DNA from: Sphingobium psychrophilum
Lineage (GTDB): Bacteria; Pseudomonadota; Alphaproteobacteria; Sphingomonadales; Sphingomonadaceae
DNA length: 64,000 nt
NCBI RefSeq assembly: GCF_012927105.1
Contig: NZ_JABBFV010000004.1
Location: 269,065 to 333,064, forward strand
Direction of reading: 5' to 3'
The notes under the pieces are model-generated. The model worked only from the letters and a program-made list of their open reading frames with translations. It made no database searches and was not told where the DNA came from. The translations under genes were made by a program, and so were the position numbers. Below are positions 46,011-53,808 of the stretch, one piece after another. Position 1 is the first letter of the stretch, and each line of letters opens with the position of its first letter.

Positions 46011-47231
46011 ATGGCCAAGATCAAGGTGAAAAACCCCGTCGTTGAAATTGACGGCGACGAAATGACCCGGATCATCTGGGAATGGATTCGCGAGCGCCTG
46101 ATCCTCCCCTATCTCGACATCGACCTGAAATATTACGACCTGTCCGTCCAGAAGCGTGATGAGACGAACGACCAGATCACGATCGATTCCGCCAACGCGA
46201 TCAAGCAATATGGCGTCGGCGTGAAGTGCGCCACCATCACCCCCGACGAACAGCGGGTGGAGGAATTTAACCTCAAGCAGATGTGGAAGTCGCCCAACGG
46301 CACCATCCGCAACATCCTGGGCGGCGTCGTGTTCCGCGAACCGATCGTCATCAAGAACGTGCCCCGTCTGGTGCCCGGCTGGACCGACCCGATCGTCGTT
46401 GGCCGCCATGCGTTCGGCGACCAGTATAAGGCGACCGACTTCCTGGTCCCCGGCCCCGGCAAGCTGCGCCTGGTGTGGGACGGCGAAGATGGCCAGAAGA
46501 TCGACAAGGAAGTGTTCGACTTCCCGTCGGCCGGCGTCGCCATGGGCATGTATAATCTGGATCATTCGATCATCGATTTCGCCAAGGCGAGCATGAACTA
46601 TGCGCTCGACCGCAAATGGCCGCTCTACCTGTCGACCAAGAACACCATCCTCAAAGCCTATGACGGCCGCTTCAAGGATCTGTTCCAGCAGGTGTTCGAC
46701 GCCGAATTCGCCGACAAGTTCAAGGCGGCGGGCATCGTCTATGAGCATCGCCTGATCGACGACATGGTCGCCTCTGCGCTCAAGTGGAGCGGCAAGTTCG
46801 TCTGGGCCTGCAAGAATTACGACGGCGACGTCCAGTCGGACACCGTCGCACAGGGCTTCGGTTCGCTCGGCCTGATGACCTCCGTCCTGCTCTCGCCCGA
46901 TGGCAAGACGGTCGAGGCCGAAGCCGCGCACGGCACCGTCACCCGCCACTATCGCCAGCATCAGCAGGGCAAGGCGACCTCGACCAACCCGATCGCCTCG
47001 ATCTTCGCCTGGACTCAGGGCCTCGCTTTCCGCGGCAAGTTCGATGACACCCCCGAAGTCACCAAGTTCGCCGAAACGCTGGAGCGCGTCTGCATCAAGA
47101 CCGTCGAGGACGGCGCCATGACCAAGGATCTGGCGCTGCTGATCGGTCCCGATCAGGCCTGGATGACCACGGAACAGTTCTTTGAACAGATCCGCGTCAA
47201 TCTGGAAAAGGAAATGGCCAGCTGGGCCTAA
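46011..47231 (+). CDS. icd: NADP-dependent isocitrate dehydrogenase
   Basis: Oxidatively decarboxylates isocitrate to 2-oxoglutarate in the TCA cycle. 406 residues of the eukaryote-like homodimeric type found in alphaproteobacteria: [17 protein letters not shown] at the start, [47 protein letters not shown] and [12 protein letters not shown]. It stands alone, with a good terminator 50 bases after the stop, and is divergent from psd. Confidence 0.98.
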   Translation: MAKIKVKNPVVEIDGDEMTRIIWEWIRERLILPYLDIDLKYYDLSVQKRDETNDQITIDSANAIKQYGVGVKCATITPDEQRVEEFNLKQMWKSPNGTIRNILGGVVFREPIVIKNVPRLVPGWTDPIVVGRHAFGDQYKATDFLVPGPGKLRLVWDGEDGQKIDKEVFDFPSAGVAMGMYNLDHSIIDFAKASMNYALDRKWPLYLSTKNTILKAYDGRFKDLFQQVFDAEFADKFKAAGIVYEHRLIDDMVASALKWSGKFVWACKNYDGDVQSDTVAQGFGSLGLMTSVLLSPDGKTVEAEAAHGTVTRHYRQHQQGKATSTNPIASIFAWTQGLAFRGKFDDTPEVTKFAETLERVCIKTVEDGAMTKDLALLIGPDQAWMTTEQFFEQIRVNLEKEMASWA

Positions 47232-47280
47232 AGATACGGAACTGAAAAGCCGCTGAGGCTTTCAGTACGGAAACGGAACG

Positions 47281-47314
47281 AGGCGGCGCCGGACACCCGG
47301 CGTCGCCTTTTTCT
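47281..47314 (+). terminator. Intrinsic terminator of icd
   Basis: AGGCGGCGCCGG and CCGGCGTCGCCT form a 12-base stem with one G-T wobble, followed by TTTTTCTTTT. Confidence 0.88.
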
Positions 47315-47337
47315 TTTGGCGGCGTTTCAATGTTGCT

Positions 47338-47402
47338 GTTCCCCGGCGAAGGCCGGGGTCCAGTCCCGACGTTGAACTGGACCCCGGCCTTCGCCGGGGA
47401 AC
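47338..47402. repeat. Perfect hairpin repeat after icd
   Basis: Arms 47338-47364 and 47376-47402, 27 bases each and fully complementary, starting GTTCCCCGGCGAAGGCCGGG, with an 11-base loop. Same family as 20314-20385; several stem bases differ between the copies while pairing is kept. Confidence 0.9.
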
Positions 47403-47435
47403 GCTGACCCAAGCACTGAACGAGGGAATGAAGCC

Positions 47436-49049
47436 ATGACCACAGCAACCCGCAAACGCCTGGAGGTCCGCGCGGCCGTGCCGACCGACGTGCGCGCGAT
47501 CATCCGGCTCATCGCCCGCGTCTATCCGGGGATGCCCAATTACTCCCCCGCCACGGTCCGGGGCCAGATCAACAATTTCCCCGATGGCTGCTTCGTCGCC
47601 CTCTATGACAATAAGGTCGTGGGCTATTGCGCCACCATGCGCGTCAGCAAGGGCATGGCCTTCGCCCATCATGACTGGGAAGAAATCACCGCCAACGGGT
47701 TCGGCACCCGCCACAGCGCGGCGGGCGAATGGCTCTATGGCTATGAAATGGCCGTCGATCCCAGCATGCGGGGATTGCGCATCGGCCAGCGCCTCTATGA
47801 CGAGCGTAAGGAACTGGCCGAACAGCTTGATCTACATGGCGTCGTCATCGCCGGAAGGATGCCCGGCTATCTGCGCACCAAGCGCAAGGTGGAGGGGCCG
47901 AAGGATTATCTGGACAAGGTCGTCCAGGGCAAGATCCGCGACCAGGTGGTCAGCTTCCAGCTGAAAAACCAGTTCGAACCGCTCGGTGTCCTCGAAAACT
48001 ACCTGCCCGAAGACAAGCAATCGGACGGCCACGCCGCCCATCTTGTCTGGCGCAACCCCTATGTCGATCCCGACGAAGCGCCCGAAATGCGCGTCCCCCG
48101 CGGCGTCGAAAGCGTCCGCCTCGCCACCTGCCAGCTCCAGGCCCGCGCCGTGCAGGATTTCGACGAATTCATCCGCAACATCGAATATTTCGTCGATGTG
48201 GCGGCCGATTATCGCTCAGACTTCATCGTCTTCCCCGAACTCTTCACCCTGCCGCTGCTCTCGTTCGAGGCCAAGAAGCTGTCGCCAATGGAAGCGATCG
48301 ACAAGCTGACCAACTACACCCCGCGCCTGACCAGGGAACTGACGCGGATGGCGCTGGAATATAATATCAACATCATCGGCGGATCGCACCCGACCCGCGC
48401 CGACGATGGCGATATCCAGAATATCGCCTATGTCGCGCTGCGCGACGGTTCCGTCCACACCCAGGAAAAGATCCACCCGACCCCCAATGAATCCTTCTGG
48501 TGGAACATCAAGGGTGGCGATTCTCTCGACGTGATCCAGACCGACTGCGGCCCGATCGGCGTGCTGATCTGTTACGACAGCGAATTTCCCGAACTCGCCC
48601 GCCGCCTGGTCGACCAAGGCGCACGCATCATCTTCGTCCCCTTCTGCACCGATTCGCGGCTAGGCTATATGCGCGTGCGTTATTGCGCGCAGGCCAGAGC
48701 GATCGAAAACCAATGCTATGTCGTCATGTCGGGCAATGTCGGTAATCTGCCCAATGTCGACAATATGGACATCCAATATGCCCAGAGCGCCATCCTGACC
48801 CCCTGCGACCTGCCCTTCGCCCGCGACGGCATCGCCGCGGAATCGACCGAAAATGTGGAAACGCTGACGATGGCGGACGTGAACCTGGCCGACCTTAGTT
48901 GGGCGCGCGCCGAAGGCACCGTCCGCAACCTGCGCGACCGCCGCTTCGACCTCTATCATATCGAATGGGACAGCAACCCCGACCACAGCCACGCCCCCAG
49001 CGGCGGGCCAGTTCCGGCCGGCGGGCATAATTCGCCGGGGGGTGGATAA
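47436..49049 (+). CDS. GNAT acetyltransferase fused to carbon-nitrogen hydrolase
   Basis: 537 residues. The N-terminal GNAT domain (about 8-160) has YEMAVDPSMRGLRIGQRLYD as acetyl-CoA site. The C-terminal nitrilase-superfamily domain (about 227-515) has the complete triad Glu268 (FPELF), Lys345 (QEKIHPTP) and Cys379 (GVLICYDSEFPE). It may first acetylate an amine and then hydrolyse an amide, or the acyltransferase may tune the hydrolase; substrates are unknown. Stand-alone gene between a hairpin repeat and the AT-rich membrane-protein gene. Confidence 0.93.
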   Translation: MTTATRKRLEVRAAVPTDVRAIIRLIARVYPGMPNYSPATVRGQINNFPDGCFVALYDNKVVGYCATMRVSKGMAFAHHDWEEITANGFGTRHSAAGEWLYGYEMAVDPSMRGLRIGQRLYDERKELAEQLDLHGVVIAGRMPGYLRTKRKVEGPKDYLDKVVQGKIRDQVVSFQLKNQFEPLGVLENYLPEDKQSDGHAAHLVWRNPYVDPDEAPEMRVPRGVESVRLATCQLQARAVQDFDEFIRNIEYFVDVAADYRSDFIVFPELFTLPLLSFEAKKLSPMEAIDKLTNYTPRLTRELTRMALEYNINIIGGSHPTRADDGDIQNIAYVALRDGSVHTQEKIHPTPNESFWWNIKGGDSLDVIQTDCGPIGVLICYDSEFPELARRLVDQGARIIFVPFCTDSRLGYMRVRYCAQARAIENQCYVVMSGNVGNLPNVDNMDIQYAQSAILTPCDLPFARDGIAAESTENVETLTMADVNLADLSWARAEGTVRNLRDRRFDLYHIEWDSNPDHSHAPSGGPVPAGGHNSPGGG

Positions 49050-49138
49050 CGACGGCAATTATCCGATGATTGCACGATGGCGACCGCATTCTATCCCGCT
49101 ATGAAAGGCATTTATGTGATGCTTGCGGGGATTTCGAA

Positions 49139-49897
49139 ATGACCGATCGAAAGGATATGACGGCCGCTTATTATAAAGCGTTGGACCTTCCAAAATCTCT
49201 TATAGTGACGAGAGGTGACGAAAAGCACATCATCCAGAAGAAAGCGGCGCTGGATCGAGCGCACGAAATGCGAAGATTCGAAATCGAGAATTATTGGAAA
49301 CGCGCGACATATTTTTGGTCGTTCCAAGCCATAGCGTTTGTCGTGCTGGGCTTCATTTTCAAAGATGGCAACCCGCCAAAGCCCCTTCAAATCATACAGT
49401 TGCCTGCAGCAATTGGAGCAGTTTCGGGCTTCATAGGCTGGCTGTCCGCCAAAGGTTCAAAATATTGGCAGGAAAATTGGGAATCTCATGTCGATTCCTT
49501 GGAACATGATATCGAAGGCAAATTGACGCAAACCATCTGGAGCAATGGTAAACGCAGCTTCTCAGTAAGCAGGCTTAACCAAGCCTTTATGGCCGTAATC
49601 ACGCTTGCTTGGTTGGTGGCGATGACGATACCCATTATAAACGAAACAATTCTGAACTGGATCGTTCGATACTCTGCCAACTTGTCTCTCGGCCTGTTAT
49701 TAGCGATATTTCTTTATATCTGGATCGCATCAAGCCAGAAAATCACTGGCTATATGCTCAATCAAGACTCTTGGATCGGAAGCAGCACTCGTTGGCATTG
49801 GAATTGGAATTGGAAAAGATTGGGCGAAGGCAAAGAAAAACGACAATTAATTCTCCGCCATACGCATATGAAAGACGCTGAACAGCCTGACGATTAA
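49139..49897 (+). CDS. RipA-family-like octameric membrane protein, AT-rich
   Basis: 252 residues. A soluble helical N-terminus leads to FEIENYWKRATYFWSFQAIA, then about four membrane helices (near 62-80, 92-112, 160-180 and 190-215) and the conserved GSKYWQENWESHVDSLEHDI segment between helices 2 and 3. The WKRATYFW and SKYWQENWExHVDxLE motifs fit the RipA/8xMP family as I remember it; the function of that family is unclear. Base composition is much more AT-rich than the flanks, which suggests horizontal transfer. Start at 49139 chosen; an in-frame ATG exists at 49070. Confidence 0.7.
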   Translation: MTDRKDMTAAYYKALDLPKSLIVTRGDEKHIIQKKAALDRAHEMRRFEIENYWKRATYFWSFQAIAFVVLGFIFKDGNPPKPLQIIQLPAAIGAVSGFIGWLSAKGSKYWQENWESHVDSLEHDIEGKLTQTIWSNGKRSFSVSRLNQAFMAVITLAWLVAMTIPIINETILNWIVRYSANLSLGLLLAIFLYIWIASSQKITGYMLNQDSWIGSSTRWHWNWNWKRLGEGKEKRQLILRHTHMKDAEQPDD

Positions 49898-49916
49898 TGG
49901 CGGTTGAAGCATAATG

Positions 49917-51740
49917 TCACTCCACCGTAACGCTCTTCGCCAGATTCCGCGGCTGGTCCACATCCGTCCCCTTGATCACCGCGACATGATAGGCCAGCAA
50001 CTGCACCGGGACCGCATAGACCAAAGGCGCGATCAGCGGATGGACCTTGGGCATCTCGATCGTCGCCATGCAGCCCTCGCCCGCCGCGGCGATCCCTTCC
50101 GCGTCGGAAATCAGCACCACCTTGCCGCCGCGCGCCTGCACCTCCTGCATGTTGCTCACGGTCTTCTCGAACAAAGGCCCGCTCGGCGCGATCACGATCA
50201 CCGGCACCAGTTCGTCGATCAGCGCGATCGGCCCATGCTTCATCTCGCCCGCAGCGTATCCCTCGGCATGAATATAGCTGATCTCCTTGAGCTTGAGCGC
50301 CCCTTCCAGCGCCATCGGATAATCCGGCCCGCGCCCCAGATACAGCACGTCACGCGCCGGCGCGATCAGGTGCGCCATCGCCTCGATCTGCCCGTCGCGG
50401 CTCAGCGCCTCGTTCAAAGCCGCCGGCGCTTCCGACAAATGCCAGACGATCTCGGCTTCCTCTTCCGGCGTCAGCTTCCCCTTCGCCCGCGCCAGATTGG
50501 CCGCCAGCGCCGCCAGCACCGCCAGTTGGCAGGTAAACGCCTTGGTCGATGCCACGCCAATCTCCGGTCCGGCATGGGTCGGCAGCAACAGGTCCGCCTC
50601 CCGCGCCATCGAACTGGTCGGCACATTCACCACCACCGCGATGATCTGCCCCTCCGCCTTGGCATGGCGCAGCGCGGCCAGCGTGTCCGCCGTCTCGCCC
50701 GACTGGCTGATGAACAGCGCCAGTCCGCCCGCCTCCAGCACCGGGTCGCGATAACGAAACTCGCTCGCCACATCGATGTCGACTGGCACGCGCGCGAATT
50801 TCTCGAACCAATATTTCGCCACCAACCCGGCATAATAGCTCGTGCCGCACGCAACGATGGTGATCCGCTTCACCGCGCCCAGATCAAAATCCATGTCGGG
50901 CATGGCGACCTCATTCTCCATACGGCGCAGATACGACCGCAGCGTCTGGGCGACGACCACCGGCTGCTCGTAAATCTCCTTCTGCATGAAGTGGCGATGA
51001 TTGCCCTTGTCGATCATCGCGCCGGACACGCCGGATATCGTCACCGGCCGCTCGACCGGCACATTATCCTTGTCGAAAATCTCCGCCCCATCCGCCGTCA
51101 CGACCACCCAGTCGCCCTCTTCCAGATAGGCGATCCGCTGCGTCAGCGGTGCCAAAGCCAGAGCATCCGACCCCAAATAGGTTTCCCCATCGCCATAGCC
51201 GACCACCAAAGGCGACCCCAGCCGCGCGCCGATCAGCATGTCGGGATGGCTGCGAAACGCGATCGCCAAAGCGAACGCGCCATGCAGCCGCGGCAAGACT
51301 TGGCGCACCGCCTCCTGCGGCGACGCGCCCTGCTCCACCAGCTCGCTCACCAGATGGGCGACGACTTCGGTGTCGGTCTGGCTGTCGAAATGCCGCCCCC
51401 GCGCCATCAATTCGGCGCGCAGCGACTTGAAATTCTCGATGATCCCATTGTGGACCAGCGCAACCTCGCTGGTCGCATGGGGGTGCGCATTGCTGGTCGT
51501 CGGCGGCCCGTGCGTCGCCCAGCGGGTATGCGCGATGCCGGTGGTGCCGGGCAGAGGCTCGTCGCGCAATTCGCGCACCAAGTTCGCCAGCTTCCCCTCG
51601 GCCCGCCGCCGCTCGATCGCGCCGTCATGGATGGTGGCCACCCCCGCGCTGTCATAGCCGCGATATTCCAGCCGCTTCAAACCGTCGACCAGCCGTTCCG
51701 CCACGTCGTCCTTGCCGATGATGCCGATGATGCCGCACAT
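49917..51740 (-). CDS. glmS: Glutamine-fructose-6-phosphate aminotransferase (isomerizing)
   Basis: Makes glucosamine 6-phosphate from fructose 6-phosphate and glutamine, the entry to UDP-GlcNAc synthesis. 607 residues: N-terminal glutaminase with nucleophile Cys2 (MCGIIGIIG), TRWATHGPPTTSNAHPH, then two SIS domains (RITIVACGTSYYAGLVAKYW and LYLGRGPDYPMALEGALKLK) and the C-terminal PRNLAKSVTVE with the catalytic Lys. glmU lies 2 kb away on the same strand, separated by vapBC and a phosphoesterase. Confidence 0.98.
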   Translation of the reverse strand: MCGIIGIIGKDDVAERLVDGLKRLEYRGYDSAGVATIHDGAIERRRAEGKLANLVRELRDEPLPGTTGIAHTRWATHGPPTTSNAHPHATSEVALVHNGIIENFKSLRAELMARGRHFDSQTDTEVVAHLVSELVEQGASPQEAVRQVLPRLHGAFALAIAFRSHPDMLIGARLGSPLVVGYGDGETYLGSDALALAPLTQRIAYLEEGDWVVVTADGAEIFDKDNVPVERPVTISGVSGAMIDKGNHRHFMQKEIYEQPVVVAQTLRSYLRRMENEVAMPDMDFDLGAVKRITIVACGTSYYAGLVAKYWFEKFARVPVDIDVASEFRYRDPVLEAGGLALFISQSGETADTLAALRHAKAEGQIIAVVVNVPTSSMAREADLLLPTHAGPEIGVASTKAFTCQLAVLAALAANLARAKGKLTPEEEAEIVWHLSEAPAALNEALSRDGQIEAMAHLIAPARDVLYLGRGPDYPMALEGALKLKEISYIHAEGYAAGEMKHGPIALIDELVPVIVIAPSGPLFEKTVSNMQEVQARGGKVVLISDAEGIAAAGEGCMATIEMPKVHPLIAPLVYAVPVQLLAYHVAVIKGTDVDQPRNLAKSVTVE

Positions 51741-51755
51741 GTGCCGGAAAGCCTT

Positions 51756-52136
51756 TCAGAAACTATAGGGAACGCGGATACCTGGCATCTCTGCCGGGAA
51801 ATCCTTTGTATTTCGTGTCACCAGCACGCGGCCACGCAATTGCGCCGTCGCCAGGATGATGGCGTCCATCGCCTTGAGCCGCCCCCGCTCGCGGCGCAAG
51901 GCCGCTGCGCGCCGCCCAACCTCCGCGTCAATTTCATCGACGCCAAAACCGGACAGCAAAGTTTCCGCCCGCCACAGCCCGTCGCCCGCGCCCTTGGACA
52001 TAACTTCGATCCACACCGCCCGGCTGATCCAAGCCCGCGCGCCATAATCGGTCGCGCGATCAATCTCCATCCGGGCCGGGGCAAAGCCCGCCAGCGCATC
52101 AATGATGATATTGGAATCGAAGCTGAAACCGCTCAC
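51756..52136 (-). CDS. vapC: PIN-domain toxin, VapC family
   Basis: 126 residues with the PIN ribonuclease fold: the first acidic residue in FSFDSNIIIDALAGF, a central Glu region (SRAVWIEVMSKG), and AMDAIILATAQLRGRVLVTR followed by NTKDF with the remaining acidic residues. VapC toxins cut specific tRNA or rRNA sites. It overlaps the upstream antitoxin gene by four bases, the typical toxin-antitoxin arrangement, and ends 15 bases before the glmS start. Confidence 0.9.
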   Translation of the reverse strand: MSGFSFDSNIIIDALAGFAPARMEIDRATDYGARAWISRAVWIEVMSKGAGDGLWRAETLLSGFGVDEIDAEVGRRAAALRRERGRLKAMDAIILATAQLRGRVLVTRNTKDFPAEMPGIRVPYSF

Positions 52137-52507
52137 CGGGACACAGGCGTCTTGGCGTCGGGATATTTGCCCGCGACCATGTCGAGATAAATCCGGCGCT
52201 GGCGATCATCGTCCGCGTCGAACAGATCGGGGAATTCGGCTTTGACCTCTTCATAATCATCGTCCCAGGGCCGGGTCGACGATGCCCGCTCCCGCCGCTG
52301 CCACGCGACCGCATCCCCTATATCGACGCTGTCTTTCCACGCGCCAAAACCGATATCGAGCCATTTTTTGCTGGTCACCGACTCCGCGTCGGCACGATAG
52401 TCCCGCACCGCCTCTCGCAAAACAGCCGCGCGCGACTTGCCCTGCTCGCGCGCCAGCTGGTCGAGCCATTTGACGTCGTCGTCAGGAATATCGGCCAGGA
52501 AACGCAT
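52133..52507 (-). CDS. vapB: Ribbon-helix-helix antitoxin, VapB-like
   Basis: 124 residues. The N-terminal RHH DNA-binding domain reads DIPDDDVKWLDQLAREQGKS followed by RAAVLREAVRDY; the rest is an acidic, flexible segment (DDDYEEVKAEFPDLFDADDD) likely to wrap the toxin. It overlaps vapC by four bases. Just upstream of its ATG lies a palindromic operator (52515-52535), so autorepression of the pair is likely. Confidence 0.88.
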   Translation of the reverse strand: MRFLADIPDDDVKWLDQLAREQGKSRAAVLREAVRDYRADAESVTSKKWLDIGFGAWKDSVDIGDAVAWQRRERASSTRPWDDDYEEVKAEFPDLFDADDDRQRRIYLDMVAGKYPDAKTPVSR

Positions 52508-52514
52508 GATGCCA

Positions 52515-52535
52515 TGATATCATATCATGATATCA
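52515..52535. promoter_or_regulatory. Predicted VapBC operator (twin TGATATCA palindromes)
   Basis: Two copies of the palindrome TGATATCA at 52515-52522 and 52528-52535, centres 13 bases apart, with ATATCATGATAT (52522-52533) as a third overlapping palindrome. The site ends eight bases before the vapB start codon and is AT-rich in a GC-rich genome. This layout is what a dimeric RHH repressor binds. Confidence 0.75.
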
Positions 52536-52546
52536 AGTCAATCCGC

Positions 52547-53401
52547 TCATAGAGGCCGGATCGTCACCAGCCATATATCCGGCGGCGCCAGCATCCGCAC
52601 TGGCGCGCTGCTCGTCCCCACCCCGCCGGACACGATCATCGTCCGTTTACCCTCGCGATACAGGCCGCACGCATAGCGGGTGCCATATTTGGACGGAACA
52701 TAGGTAATCCCGACAAAGGGCAAGGCGATCTGACCGCAATGGGTGTGACCCACCAGCGTCAGAGAAGGCGCGTCAGGTAGCAGCGGGAATATATCCGGCC
52801 CATGCGACAGCATCACCGGCGCGCCGCCCACCTGTCGCATCGCCGCCAACGTATCGGGCATATCGATCTTGCGGGTGTAGATGTCCCTGAACCCGGCGAT
52901 GGCGATCGGCCCGCGCCGTGTCGCCCCATCCTGCAACAGGGGGATGCCGATCCGCGCGAAGGCCCTGCGCCAGTCCGCCGCGCTCAGCGCGCGATCGTTC
53001 AGCTTGCTACGACTGTCATGATTGCCCAGCACCGCCACCACGCCCAGCGGCGCGCGCAATCCCGCGAACGGCGCGATGCTGGCCCGCGCATCATAGATGG
53101 CACCGCCCTTGTCATCGCCGATATAATCGCCGCCCAACAGGATCAGGTCGGGCTTGAACGCATTGATCTGCGCCACGATCCGCGCCATCCGCGCCGGGCT
53201 GTTGTCCGGCCCCGACAGATGCGTATCGGTCAGCAGCGCGACGGTCACAGGATCGCGCGGCGCATCGATGGGGAATGGCAAAGCCACCGCCGCCCGCCGC
53301 ACGACCGGCATGGCGCTGGCGTTGAGGAACAGCCAGAACGCGAAGGCACCAGCCAGCACGAGTAGAGTAAGCAATACCCGAAATATCCTGGCCGCTCTCA
53401 T
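52547..53401 (-). CDS. Membrane-anchored metallophosphoesterase
   Basis: 284 residues. An N-terminal membrane helix (about 7-28) precedes a calcineurin-like phosphoesterase with all metal motifs: LLTDTHLSG, LLGGDYIGDD, VLGNHDSR, MLSHGPD and VGHTHCGQIALP. It resembles YkuE/YaeI-type enzymes that act on lipid-linked phosphates; an LpxH-like role is unlikely here since LPS genes appear absent. It lies 40 bases upstream-side of vapBC on the same strand, but the vapB operator separates their transcription. Confidence 0.88.
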   Translation of the reverse strand: MRAARIFRVLLTLLVLAGAFAFWLFLNASAMPVVRRAAVALPFPIDAPRDPVTVALLTDTHLSGPDNSPARMARIVAQINAFKPDLILLGGDYIGDDKGGAIYDARASIAPFAGLRAPLGVVAVLGNHDSRSKLNDRALSAADWRRAFARIGIPLLQDGATRRGPIAIAGFRDIYTRKIDMPDTLAAMRQVGGAPVMLSHGPDIFPLLPDAPSLTLVGHTHCGQIALPFVGITYVPSKYGTRYACGLYREGKRTMIVSGGVGTSSAPVRMLAPPDIWLVTIRPL

Positions 53402-53412
53402 CTCGCCAATCC

Positions 53413-53487
53413 GTGCTCCTGCGCAAGCAGGAGCCCAGGGTCGAACGACGTGCCCTGTATCCTAGGTGCCTGCTTGCGCAGGAGCAC
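53413..53487. repeat. Hairpin repeat upstream of the phosphoesterase
   Basis: Perfect 19-base arms GTGCTCCTGCGCAAGCAGG (53413-53431) and its complement (53469-53487), with a 37-base loop that contains a further short CCCAGGG/CCCTG match. Confidence 0.85.
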
Positions 53488-53515
53488 CAAATCCTTCCTC
53501 ACTTCAAGGCTGCCA

Positions 53516-53776
53516 TCATATATAGCGATCATATTGCGACAATCTTCTCGCCATACCTTCCCTCAGTGCCGGATTTTCACTGAATAATGGATCAATAACG
53601 CTGGCATGAATTTCATGGACGGCAGATGCGATCGCAACTTTCAGATCCTTTCTGTCTGCTGGTATCAACCGTGCCAAGTCACCAATGTCTCGCGCAGCCT
53701 TGATACAGGTGGCGGAAATTATCAAAGCGAGATCGTCATCCACGGAGCAATTCTCCACTTTCCAAAAATGGGCCAA
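53516..53776 (-). CDS. Hypothetical protein, 86 aa, AT-rich
   Basis: Soluble, helical-looking product starting MAHFWKVENCSVDDDLALII and ending MARRLSQYDRYI. Composition is more AT-rich than its neighbours. It lies directly downstream of glmU on the same strand (32 bases). I see no motif, and the ribosome binding site is only fair (GAGGC). It may be a recent arrival or a fragment. Confidence 0.5.
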   Translation of the reverse strand: MAHFWKVENCSVDDDLALIISATCIKAARDIGDLARLIPADRKDLKVAIASAVHEIHASVIDPLFSENPALREGMARRLSQYDRYI

Positions 53777-53808
53777 AAAGCCTCACGCCGCCGATGGCAT
53801 TTTGCTGC

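Noticed and set aside
49914..52190. Open frame of about 758 codons antisense to glmS and vapC
   Set aside because: Arg/His-rich shadow spanning two real genes on the other strand.
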